The notes under the pieces are model-generated. The model did no database searches. It was not told the origin of the DNA and saw only the letters and a program-made list of their open reading frames with translations. The position numbers and the translations under genes were made by a program. Shown piece after piece: positions 22,755 to 32,709 of a stretch of DNA of 64,000 bases. This DNA is from Ramazzottius varieornatus (taxonomy: Eukaryota; Tardigrada; Eutardigrada; Parachela; Ramazzottiidae), in NCBI GenBank assembly GCA_001949185.1, contig BDGG01000001.1:7328149-7392148 (forward strand). The letters run 5' to 3'. Every line of letters begins with the position of its first letter. Position 1 is the stretch's first letter.

Positions 22755-23087
22755 TCAAGTAGGCTTCTCGTGGAGAATACTGTACAGCTTCTTGAAATGA
22801 GCGTATTGTTCCTTTCGACTTCGGCCTACTGCCGAAATGGGAGTGAGTAAGTAGTCACGGAAACATGTGCCACTATGAATGGGTTCCACGATGCTATTCA
22901 CACGAGAGAAGGAGAGATCCTTGGCTTCCTGGCGTGACTGACCAGAGACTCTGTTCTGCTGCGGAGCTGTTCGTACTAACTTACGTAGGTAGACCGTGGG
23001 CGGGTTGGGAACTCGAGTGGCACTCAGGCAGGGATAACGGAGTTCCGGGTGGCTTTCCCATCCGACAAGTCGAACAGATGACAACAC
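22755..23087 (-). CDS. Uncertain coding exon(s), unidentified protein
   Basis: A minus-strand frame of about 110 codons ends about 90 bp upstream of the calcineurin start. Its last 60 residues look protein-like (S-R-Q-E-A-K-D-L-S-F-S-R-V-N-S-I-V, then Y-A-H-F-K-K-L-Y-S-I-L-H-E), with mixed charge and normal composition. A GTAAGT/CAG pair inside would change the phase, so the exon structure is unresolved and upstream exons probably lie in 23090-23400. I do not recognise a family. Confidence 0.35.
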   Translation of the reverse strand: MLSSVRLVGWESHPELRYPCLSATRVPNPPTVYLRKLVRTAPQQNRVSGQSRQEAKDLSFSRVNSIVEPIHSGTCFRDYLLTPISAVGRSRKEQYAHFKKLYSILHEKPT

Positions 23088-23392
23088 TTGATCGTTGCGA
23101 AGTCAATACGGCGCTGGAAAGCCGTGCGGTGTGCATGGGTTCAGGCAGTGGCCCATGGTCGCAGTCGCGAGGAAATGCAAGCGCAGCAAGATCTGGAGAG
23201 TGTTTACGGAAGTCCATGCGTGCCGTCGGCTGTATCGTCCCCTTCGATTCTGCTTACGCGGTCCGGCCTTCCTTGTCGGTAACCGCCATTTTCGCAGAAC
23301 AAGAATAGCTCAAGCCAGGACGAACCAACAATTGAGAAGTGGTTGTCCTGCAAAACGGGACTGATGTACGTAAACAACCGGCTAATTTCGCC

Positions 23393-23400
23393 TATATAAG
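23393..23400 (+). promoter_or_regulatory. TATA box of the His-rich secreted protein gene
   Basis: TATATAAG stands about 125 bp upstream of the start codon at 23519, with an initiator-like ATTCAACT about 30 bp further on. Spacing suits a short leader of about 90 nt. Confidence 0.6.
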
Positions 23401-23518
23401 CCATCGTACCTTGACGACTGGTATCGAAGTATTCAACTGTCTTTCTGACTTTTCCAGGATAAAATTTTCTAACTGAACAGTTTTTCGAGTACGGTCTAAT
23501 TTTGATTTCACTTTGAGA

Positions 23519-23941
23519 ATGAACGCTCTTTTACTCTGTACATCGTTGGTTCTCCTTGCCGTTACAGTTTTTGCTCAGCAATCAACAACATCTGCAAGCT
23601 CAACGGACAGTCCTGTCACCAACGCTACCGCCGGACCGGAAGGAGGACACAGTGGAGAATCGTCGGCGTCTTCCGAAGAAGTGAACGGAACCACCAACGC
23701 AACCCACCCCAAACCTCACAAGCCACACTTTAAACCCCACCATGGAAAGCCCCATCACGGTAATCACTCCGATGAAAGCTCTAAATCCAGCTCGTCCGAG
23801 TCCAAAGATGACTTCAAGGGAAAGAAGCATCCTGGAAAGCATGGACATCATGGACGACCCGACAAACACCATCATAACGCCACAACGTCGGCTTCATCGA
23901 ATATCACAACAGCATCCCCATCTACGACAATAGCTGGTTAA
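23519..23941 (+). CDS. Secreted His/Ser-rich acidic-basic protein
   Basis: 140 residues in a single exon. The ATG at 23519 starts a strong signal peptide (M-N-A-L-L-L-C-T-S-L-V-L-L-A-V-T-V-F-A, then Q-Q). The mature part opens with Ser/Thr-rich sequence and N-x-T glycosylation sites. A basic block of H-P-K-P-H-K-P-H and H-H-G-K-P-H-H-G units follows, then an acidic Ser run, a second K-H-P-G-K-H-G-H-H-G block and a Thr/Ser tail. No cysteines. Clustered histidines suggest metal binding or a pH-responsive matrix protein, which is inference only. I recognise no family. It has its own TATA box. Confidence 0.8.
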   Translation: MNALLLCTSLVLLAVTVFAQQSTTSASSTDSPVTNATAGPEGGHSGESSASSEEVNGTTNATHPKPHKPHFKPHHGKPHHGNHSDESSKSSSSESKDDFKGKKHPGKHGHHGRPDKHHHNATTSASSNITTASPSTTIAG

Positions 23942-24167
23942 TACCTACTAACCCCTCCGTCTACCATTGGTAAAACCCTGTTTCATACTTTTATGCATTT
24001 CATTTTTCACAAGTTACTGGTTCTTTGGCGGTGCTGAGCATCGTAGCAACAAATGTATCTGTTACACAGAAGAAAATGAAGGAACGCAGTTGTAATGCAG
24101 TATGAAGTAGAGCGATAGAGCTTGAACAGATTAGAGCCAGGTTTCGCGGGTTAATTCTATCGGTGAA

Positions 24168-26117
24168 ATGGATCCCTATAATCCACCGGCTGGCTTATGG
24201 GAAATGCCCAAGCAAGGGCAGTTGTATACGCCCATGACGTTGAACGGTAATTGGTTCGAACGTCGAGAGCTGGCTAACGATTTGGCCAACTATGACATCA
24301 GGAAGCGTCTCGAGGCCGAGAGGGACATTGACCATCGTATATGGATATTCCATGAATCCAACCGACCGGTACGAAGAACACTTTACTTTCGATCTCAGCA
24401 AACATATTCGTCGAGACTGTCTTCCCAAGTGGCGCACGTCTTCGTTGCTACTGGCCAAAGGCGTGCGCCACTTGGGACAACGATCTTATGGAGTTCGTGT
24501 TTCCACGTGGCGCAGGCCTTCACTGTTTTTAGCTGAAGGGGTGCGCCACTTGGCGAAACGACTTTGGCGAGTTTGTTTGCTCAGGCCCCAAACACTTTGA
24601 AGCATTCGTCTTTGTGTTCATCGTCATTACACGTGTTGCAGTATGCGGAAGACGGATATCGAGAAGACGGAAGTATCTGTTTTGGCGATGCCATCCAGTT
24701 GGAATGCTGCGGGATGGTTCCTCCCACAGGTCGCTCGCATACGGTGGAGACACCGGCATTGGCGATCGACATGCATATGAGTTCGGTGGAGGAGTCTGGA
24801 TACGCGCAAGGTTACGCTTCCAACCACAACGAACCTAAGGGACGAAGCGTGTTCGTAGTCAAAAGGTCAGACCAAGTAAGCTGACCATTTTAAGTGAATT
24901 CCACTGCTCCGTCTTTCGTGGCTCTCCAGAATGTTTTTTACCTTTAATATTTTGTTTGTTTCAGCGATGACGGAAATGAATATTTACCTAATACCAAAAA
25001 AGTCTGCTTTGGTCAGCCCTTTTACCTGGTCAACGTTATTAGCTGGCAAGGACTAGAGGTAAAGTGCAGCTGAATTAGTTCCGATTTCGACATATTTTTC
25101 TATATGCGTTTCAACACTACAGAATACAGACAGATTGAGCAGGGTGAAACCTGTTTTTACAGTGGAGGTTGACCAGTCAGTTAGAGCACCTGTACGATAT
25201 CAACCTGAAACACAGGAAGCAAACCGTTTGGTTACATCCTTTACCTACGAAGAAGTCTCTCTGGACATTCCAGCATGCCGATCGGAACGTCCGGCCAGTT
25301 ATGGAAGGTCAGCCCATCGACGTAAGACTTTTTACTCTATAGTATTCACCTATCGAGAATTCCGCAATCATGATTTCGAATTCAACAAGAAATCTTCGTA
25401 CAGGCGAGGCAACCGCTGTTAATGATTCATGTTTTAACTGGACGGTACATGACTGTCAATTTCACCAAAAGATTCAAGTAAGATTCCGCTCTTTCCATCA
25501 CTGGTTGATTTCTCCCGAAAAATGTTCCAGTCACCTAGGAGATCCTTGCCATCCATGTAGGAATGCTTATGGCGTAGAGTATTTGATGACGTGTGATCTG
25601 GACAAGGATTTCGTTCACAACGTTCAAAAGAAAAACGCCTACTTCCGTGTTCGCAAGATCTCTCTACCTCCCTGGAATATGAACGAGCCTCGAGAGAAGG
25701 AGTTCCGTAACGACCTGGAACAGGAAGTCGGTAAGGCAGTGATATCTGGATAATGGTGACATCGGCAAATGAATTAACCCAGATCGCTTTGCCAAGTGGC
25801 GCAGGCTTTCAGCCACCAACAATGATATTGTGCGCCACTTGGAATAACAATCTGGGTGAAGTGGGATGTCGACGCCCTGTTTTTTTGCATTGCACAGTAC
25901 TGGTGCAGGCCGACAAGTATAACCTTCGTTCCTTGTAGCCGACGTGGGCAGGGCCGACATGAGGAATTATGGAGAACGGTACACCGCGACACCGAGGCCG
26001 TGTCCCGAAATGAAGACGCTCTTCAGCCCATACGGACCTCCTACCGCAAGAGCCGAACGAAATCCGCCCAAAGACGACTACCAGAATCTGCAAACTGGAC
26101 CGAAACACCTCAGGTGA
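24168..26117 (+). CDS. CFAP161-like axonemal protein
   Basis: Seven exons, all phases consistent: 24168-24368, 24642-24865, 24965-25058, 25163-25321, 25404-25477, 25531-25730, 25939-26117 (376 residues; human CFAP161 is about 300). Points of agreement with CFAP161 as I remember it: an early G-N-W followed by a charged helix, E-D-G-Y...I-C-F-G-D-A-I-Q-L, V-C-F-G-Q-P-F-Y-L, and W-T-F-Q-H-A...V-M-E-G-Q-P-I-D then L-L-M-I-H-V. CFAP161 is a microtubule inner protein of motile cilia. In a tardigrade the only obvious motile axoneme is the sperm tail, so a male-germline role is likely. The match is moderate. Two introns hold hairpin elements. Confidence 0.7.
24393..24592. repeat. Two adjacent hairpin elements (CFAP161-like intron 1)
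   Basis: Hairpins at about 24393-24497 and 24498-24592, each with AGTGGCGCAC or CGTGGCGCAG facing GTGCGCCACTTGG. They fill most of the 273-bp intron, the same paired arrangement as in the receptor kinase intron. Confidence 0.85.
25762..25866. repeat. Dispersed hairpin element (CFAP161-like intron 6)
   Basis: CCCAGATCGCTTTGCCAAGT, then GGCGCAGG, faces TTGTGCGCCACTTGG and the outer AACAATCTGGG. Wholly intronic. Confidence 0.85.
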
Positions 26118-26384
26118 CTTGTAACTCGAGAGGAGCAGCTGCAGTCTTTGCAGCTTTTTTATGATCGGCGGTGTCTTTGGAGAATGAATAACAAAAAGGA
26201 ACTGTTATGTCATAGCTGTAATACATTCGGCCTTCCAGGCAAATTGGTGTCTGCTTAGCACCTCCCTGAGTGCATGTCGCAAGAATCTCATTAAAAAACA
26301 CAGCACGTTTGGCTATTGCGCAACATCAAAAACTTTGGGTTCTGCTAATAACATAGATCGTGGCATGTGGAGGTCCGGAGGTCC

Positions 26385-26799
26385 CTACTGGTCGTCGGCG
26401 GGTCTGTCGCGGAGGAGCTTAAACCAGGCCGGAAGACGCTCTTTCAAGGGGAGAGGAGAGGTTTTAGTCAGGATCTGATCATTGAAGTTCTTGGTGACGT
26501 CAAAGGGGTCCAGGGCAGCCGGGGAGGGTGTAACGGGAGCCAGGTTCGTCACCGGTACGCCGGCAGGTACGACTGCTGCGGCGGCCACTGGCGCTCCAGC
26601 GCCGAAAGGAACCGCTGCTCCTTGTGAGTCTACAAAAAGATAGCTGCCGATTCAAATAACAGTAAAAGTACCGTAGAAAATAAATAAGGCAATAAACTTT
26701 CCACAGTACGTTCTGCGGAAACTGCCGAACCATACCTGCAGATGGAAGAAATGTAGCAAAAACTGCCGTAAGAGCAGCTAAACAGAGGAAAGCGTTCAT
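26385..26799 (-). CDS. Small secreted Ala/Pro-rich protein
   Basis: Two exons, 26799-26736 and 26629-26385, joined in phase 1 across a 106-bp intron (102 residues). The first exon encodes the signal peptide (M-N-A-F-L-C-L-A-A-L-T-A-V-F-A-T). After cleavage comes a low-complexity Gly/Ala/Val/Pro segment, then a more ordered C-terminus with D-P-F-D-V-T-K-N-F-N-D-Q-I-L and L-K-E-R-L-P-A-W-F-K-L-L-R-D. No cysteines. The signal peptide resembles that of the His-rich protein 3 kb away (both begin M-N-A), but the mature parts differ. Function unknown. Confidence 0.7.
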
Positions 26800-27758
26800 T
26801 TTTGAAAAAAGAAATGGGAATCGTCACGGCGTTGAATGATGATGGGTAAAATGGATATGGCAAATTGCAAGGGACAGAAAATGATTATGAGCACCCAGTG
26901 GTAGACTTCGAACCGTTTTATACGAAGGGAGAAACATGCGATGTATCCAAGGCGGTTACGTACTCCACTGCGGTAAAAAGCGTAGGTTCGACACGCGTGA
27001 ACGCACCTGTGGTTTTTTTTTGTTCATGGCCAACCCAGGTGTTACCGTAATCTTGCATTAGTCTGCAACTGCGGCTGTAAATTATGCACTTTCATTAAAG
27101 GCTTGAACAATAGCAAGGTGTTGCATTTGTGAAGGAGGTAAACTTCACCCGAGGACTTGTTGGTGAATTTTTTTACACTTACTGCGACGAAGAAAGTTCG
27201 AAAGCATGAAACCAGGTCGTCGGTTCGTGTAACAAATAGCCTGGAAGCTGCCAAAAGCCGTTGATCCCTACGTATGTGTCATACCCTGTTATTGCCTAAT
27301 GACCTCTCCAATCAGGTAAATGGAACGTGGATACAGTAGCCACCTGAACCGAGGGACCGTGAAAGCTATGTATATGGGAGCTCGGCGCACAAACCCGACC
27401 AGATTGTTTCCCAAGTCGCGCACCTTTTCCGTTATAATGCTTGCCACTGTGCGCCACTCGAATGAGCGATCTAACCAAGCCCCTATTCAGACCAGGAAAT
27501 TGAGGCACACAATCAACCCAACGCCATTCAACAAATCCATTTCCAGTGGAAGAATTTGCCTTAAAACTACCTCCTGGCATGTTCGTCTGACGTCACTCTG
27601 GGTGCAAACGGTGATGCAGAATCTAATCGGGTGATTTGATGCAGGAGATAAACAACCCGATTGTGCTTCTGGGCAGACTTCAGAGCATATTGTGTAAACA
27701 AGCTCGGTCGTTCACTCACTAGACTTCCCTCCTTCGAGATCAGGGAGACTCTCAGAAA
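26800..27758. other. Intergenic, with one hairpin element; no gene recognised
   Basis: No exon with motif or splice support. The hairpin at 27376-27486 lies between the small secreted protein and the transporter. Confidence 0.45.
27376..27486. repeat. Dispersed hairpin element (intergenic)
   Basis: GGGAGCTCGGCGCACAAACC on the left and a diverged right end TAACCAAGCCCC, with cores AAGTCGCGCACC and TGTGCGCCACTCG. The left end is nearly identical to that of the copy at 7192, which marks the true outer end of the element. Confidence 0.8.
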
Positions 27759-29728
27759 ATGGACTACGCGGACACAGAGTGCATTATTGGCCAGCTGGAC
27801 GACAGCGACAGCGGTAGTTTGCACTTGGATGACATAACTGGAACCGTTGCTGTTCCTGCTCCTCAGCTGTGGTCTCCGAATCCTCAACTGCGCCAATATG
27901 CTGACTCCATTGACGCTACGACTAAACCGGATACGACATCTCGCACCTGTCCGTTTTCTCTCGGCAAATTTGCTTACATCTCCAAGCAAGCTCTTGTCAT
28001 TATCCCTGCCATGTTTTTCTTCGCCATCGGCACGGGAATTTATATACCGGTCTTCACGGAAATAATGAAGATGCGCGTTTGTCAGATTGTCATGAACTAC
28101 ACGGACGAATTTTGTGCAGTTGTTGGAAGGGACGACCAGTTTCGACAAGCTAACTTGGCCGTCCAAAGAACCACCACGTCCTATATCATGTACGCCACGC
28201 TAGGCGCAGCTGTTCCCGGTACGAACATTTTTTCCAAAAACAAACTGGACTTTTAGGTTATATCTCACATTTTACTTGATTACGCACATCAGATAATTAA
28301 ATTTCTATCGAGAACTGTGCAGTACCAGAGAGCCGGATTCCATTCGTTGTTATATCTACGGTAGTGCCTGGCTTTATGACATGCATGTATCATCTTTATT
28401 TTTTGCATACAGAGAACAGTGTTATAAGTCATTATGATGTTGTCTATAGGAGTGGTGTTCACGTTCTTGATGGGCTCCTGGAGTGACCGATACGGCCGGA
28501 AGACCCCCATGGCCGTTCCCTGTTTCGGCTACTTCTGTCAAAGCATCCTACTCCTGTTCGTCGCGTACTTTCACCTCCACCCGGCCTACCTGGTCGCTTC
28601 CGCGTTCCTGGCTGCCATGTTCGGTGGCTGGACAATGTTCTTCATGGGATACAACAGCTACGTGGGGGACCACACCACGGAAGAGAACCGCTCAGCCGTG
28701 CTGGCGATCGGCGCCGGGACTTTCGGCGTAGGCGTCAGCGTGGGACAGTTGACGGGGACAGCCTTGTTGAAGCATCGTGGGTTCGCTGCACCGTTTTGGT
28801 TGTTCAGCGCAATGCTGTTTGCTTCCTTCGTGTACATATTGCTGGTTGCGGATGAACATGCGAAATTTAAGGAGAAGCCGGCGAAAGGATTGGAGATGAG
28901 CGGGAGTATGAAAGCTGGTAGCTTCTTTAAAGTAAAGGGTATTCGCGATAACTGGGCGTTGTTGCGACAAGAAAGAACCGGAAACCGACGGACGTATATC
29001 TACCTGCTACTTGGATCATACTTCCTCATGATTATGTGTCTCGAAAGTAAGGTCGATGGGATGGCACGTTGGCAGATGACTTCATCCCGATGCTGTTCTC
29101 AGGTGGCGCACGCTCTCGGCTGATTACAATGCAAACGTGCGTCACTTGAGATAATAATTTAGGTGTGAGGATGTGAAGAAATAAACTCAGTGGGAAATGA
29201 GAAGAAATTTTCCTTACAGATGAATTTACGATTCTTCAACTTCTCGTCGAATTTCCTCCGTTAAGTTGGACCATCCTCCAACTCGGTACATTTTCCAGCA
29301 TTCAAGGTGTGGTAAGCTGTATGGCCATATCCCTGATGGTTCCAGTCTTCAAGAAGGTCTTCAAAATGCGCGATACGGCTATCGGTATTGTAGCCGGCTT
29401 ATCGGCTATCGCGTGTGTCTTCCTTTACGCTATCGCGGTTAAGTCATGGATGTTGTACCTGGCTGTCGTTGTGGGAGTGATACGACAACTGAGCTTCGTG
29501 GCGGTACAAGCTACGCTGATCCACCTGGTGGGAGAGACGGACGTGGGCAAGACCATGTCGGTAGTGGGATCTGTCCAGGCTGTGGGAATGATTGTGGGTT
29601 CGCTGATGTTTTCGAATATCTTCAAGGCTACGGCGCATTGGTGGCCGGGCTTTACATTCGCCGTGCAGGCTTTCATGTTACTGGCACCTCTGGCGACTTT
29701 TTGCTTGATAGATTCTACGAGAGCGTAG
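27759..29728 (+). CDS. MFS transporter, SLC46/PCFT-like
   Basis: Three exons: 27759-28218, 28450-29046, 29220-29728, joined in phase 1 (521 residues). A cytosolic N-terminus of about 60 residues precedes roughly 11-12 hydrophobic helices. The first extracellular loop is long with cysteines and an N-x-T site (C-Q-I-V-M-N-Y-T-D-E-F-C). The loop between helices 2 and 3 has G-S-W-S-D-R-Y-G-R-K, the MFS signature in its SLC46 form, and a long central loop follows. SLC46 members are proton-coupled folate or lysosomal solute carriers, but the substrate cannot be told from sequence. The second intron carries a hairpin element. Confidence 0.82.
29057..29172. repeat. Dispersed hairpin element (SLC46-like intron 2)
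   Basis: Cores CAGGTGGCGCACGC and CGTGCGTCACTTGAG, with weaker outer pairing. Wholly inside the 173-bp intron. Confidence 0.75.
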
Positions 29729-30493
29729 AGATCACAGCCGTTCTGTGCCACGGGACTCTGCTGATTTATCGGCTGTATTCTGATACTACTGATTTCAGAT
29801 TTTTCCCGAATGTATTAAACCATCTTCTGCTGCCGCAGAGACCATTTCCTAACGAAGGCAATTGTCCAGCCTGGGATTTGCAATTCTAATTGCCCATTTT
29901 CAATCTATTGATTGTAATGATCCGAGCAACACTGATCAGATCTATCATAGAAGCTCAACTCCGCCTACTCATACAATGACGCCTCCGGTTCTTTTCTTAC
30001 CGTCTTTATACAGTAATTCCGGTTGATCTCATCTGACGCTAGAAGTAAGTTTCCTGGATAATTCTTCTTCCAGCTTCCCTCTAAGACTTTGACACTTTGA
30101 CCCTGTTATTTTTACAGGAAATGGCGCTCACCCGGACGTAAGATGGAGAGTTTCCTGCGAAATTCAGCCAAAATGGGAACGGGAATGATCTTCTTTCCTC
30201 TCGACGGGGAAAAGCTTCCGGCAGTGGTCCGATGGCACATCTATCAAGACATCCCGACTGTAATGAGCCAGTCAACTAAAACGATGGTCACTTGTGAGTG
30301 GCATACTTTCGCTCTTGCCGGAGAGTACAGTATCTCAATATCAGTATAGACTGCTTGGTTAACTCGGGCAGCTTTGTTACAGTTTAATAGCAAACATCAG
30401 ACTTCATTCCGCGTTCGCAAAAAAAAAACAATGACCTTTTACGGAAGAATAACCCCCTCCCGAAACAAAGATTCTATCGTGATACAAGTCAAT
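29729..30493. other. Convergent intergenic region; no gene recognised
   Basis: Lies between the 3-prime ends of the transporter and the first secreted paralogue. A short plus-strand frame at 30143-30349 has no signal peptide, motif or splice context. Confidence 0.45.
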
Positions 30494-32483
30494 TCAGACA
30501 GCAGGAAACTGATAGCGCATAGCCATCCATGCCGGTGGGACCATACTACCGAGTACTTCAGGTGGCTGGAACTGTAGGCTCATAGGACCGTTACGGTAGG
30601 ACATGAGGAGCCCGATACTGATCAGACGCAGGTTGCGCAGTCCCTGACTAGCCGCCTTGGCATACTTGTCCCATTCCCCTCTAGTAGCAGGAGTACCAGC
30701 AGGAACTCGAACCCGCAAAATATCATCGGCTGTGTACAAGGCAATGTCGTCAGCTAACCAGCCGATACTGTGGTCCATCTGTGCAGGCCATTGTCTCAAT
30801 AGGCTACAGGAAGTGAAACCAAACCTTCGGAACAGGGAACGATACTTACGAAACTGAAATACTGATTGTTCATCAACAAGTAAGCCTTGAGGAAGTTGCC
30901 GACGAATTTCCTAGCTGTGGTTACTACCTGAAACAAAAGGCAAAGCGACATTTGATTTACGGTACACGTGTTACGCACTGTTATATATAGATAATTATGA
31001 ACTGTAGGAAAGAGAGAAGATTTTATGGTGCTCGTGGTGTCGAAAGATCGAATCTTACATCTTGCCGTATTACGGTTCCGTTCACTTGTTGCATCAACGA
31101 CATGGTCAGACCGGTAGAAAATCCTACAGCGTCCAAATACTGCAGAAAGAAAAATCGATGATCACTTTTTTGTCGCACGTACGTCGTTAAACCAAAGCTA
31201 ACCTCTTCCCTTGACATGGTGTTACCCAGAACCTTGACTGCATATCGCGCAAACGTTTCCCAATGCACTTGAGAAAAAATTATCCGTGCCTGTGAAAGTG
31301 ACAGTAAAAGACTTATCAGAAGTAATCTTGACTCCGCAAGGTGTGTAGTGATATGAACTTACGACTGTATTATTCTGCATCGAATTAATCTTGAAGAATG
31401 TATTACCGCCCAAGTCGAAATCCAGGTGGCGCTGCAACCGTAAATGGAACACTTATACACGTGTAAACGTCGCCATAAAAACTGATTTCCGTGGATAGAT
31501 TTATTGACTAATCCCTAAAATATATGGCTGTTAACGACGGATTTTACCTCATACATGTTCTCCGCAGGAGGTGGTCTCTCCAAGAAAATCCGAGCAACGG
31601 CTCCTCCCAGCGGAAGCACCAGTCCATTAATGAACTGAAATACAGATGGAGCGTCGAAGCAAAGACCCAGGACAGAAAGGCTTGGAGGTCAAGACCGACA
31701 AGGACTTCGTATGTACTCGTACCGAGGGAGGCAAGGTGATATTTCGCGTTGCAGATGTCGCTCCTGCATCCCGAATGCACTTTGTGACAACCTCGCCCAT
31801 CAACTCCCCCAACAAGCGGGCTTTCTACAAATTCAGCACAAATCCTCTTCAAAGGCACATCAAGCTCTTGTCAGGATTAAGTGTCAGTGCAAGCGTAATT
31901 AGGTTACATCTTGAGATACGATGCGACTGTCGCCCATCGCACTCTCCAGTACAGCTTTCACTCGCTCTTCCCGTCGCCGAAGATCTCGCACGGCCTCAAC
32001 GTCTTTGTCGCTGTCCGGCACAAAAACATCCACAGGCACATTGTAATCGGCTCGGGCACTGCGGGCTCCCGGTGCTGCTGTGGTTCCTTGATTCTGTTCA
32101 GAGAAAAAACCGTAATCCTACTCGCATTGGTGGTACACACTTTCAAACGCGGAATCAATAACTACAAATAATGAAGAATGCGCAGTTCGATCTTACCTCT
32201 GGTGGACATACGACCAACGAAATATTTTGGCCCGTTGTCCATACCAGTGCTGACCGTCTTGGATCAACTGTAAAATAGTGAGCCATAGCGCAGCGGCGTG
32301 TTCAGAAAGACAGACCCGAACAGCGTTAAGTTAGTAGAAAATGCCCGCTGAATTTTATCCGACGCAAGAATTGCTTGCGCGAAGAAGCTTACCGTTGTAT
32401 CGCTCGTTCCAGTCAACTCCAGTAGTGAAATTGATGGTCAAACACAAAACTACTATTATTGCGGAAAAACATGCCGGAGACAT
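30494..32483 (-). CDS. Novel secreted protein, paralogue A of a tandem pair
   Basis: Exons: 32483-32393, 32268-32197, 32093-31908, 31824-31723, 31634-31548, 31431-31363, 31139-31059, 30927-30850, 30778-30494 (about 350 residues). From exon 3 on, every junction is phase 0; the join of exon 1 to exon 2 is one base out of frame and needs checking. Exon 1 encodes a signal peptide (M-S-P-A-C-F-S-A-I-I-V-V-L-C-L). The mature protein is mostly helical by eye, with K-A-R-L-L-G-E-L-M-G-E-V-V, V-L-P-L-G-G-A-V-A, Y-L-D-A-V-G-F-S and W-L-A-D-D-I-A-L-Y-T-A-D-D-I. Each of these segments has a counterpart at the same exon position in the neighbouring gene. I recognise no known family and no enzymatic motif; cysteines are few. 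Confidence 0.78.
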
Positions 32484-32709
32484 CTTTATGTTTTTAGTTT
32501 ATCAATAATGGAAAAACGCGCGAAAAATAAGAAAGATCAGTAACTGACACACGAGCACAAGCGAAAGAAATATGCAGACAGTCGAGTTGTCATCCAGGCA
32601 CTTGCTAAACTGGGTCTCAACTGGGGTAATCTGTAAATGGAAAGAAATGAATTACGCAACCCTCATCTCCTTGAGGACACACAGATTCACTCATTTGGAA
32701 AAGAGTCTA

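Noticed and set aside
25135-25321. Alternative reading of a CFAP161-like exon beginning at 25120 (V-F-T-V-E-V-D-Q-S frame)
   Set aside because: Its exit phase does not join exon 5. The acceptor at 25161-25162 gives a frame that is phase-consistent and matches the family order.
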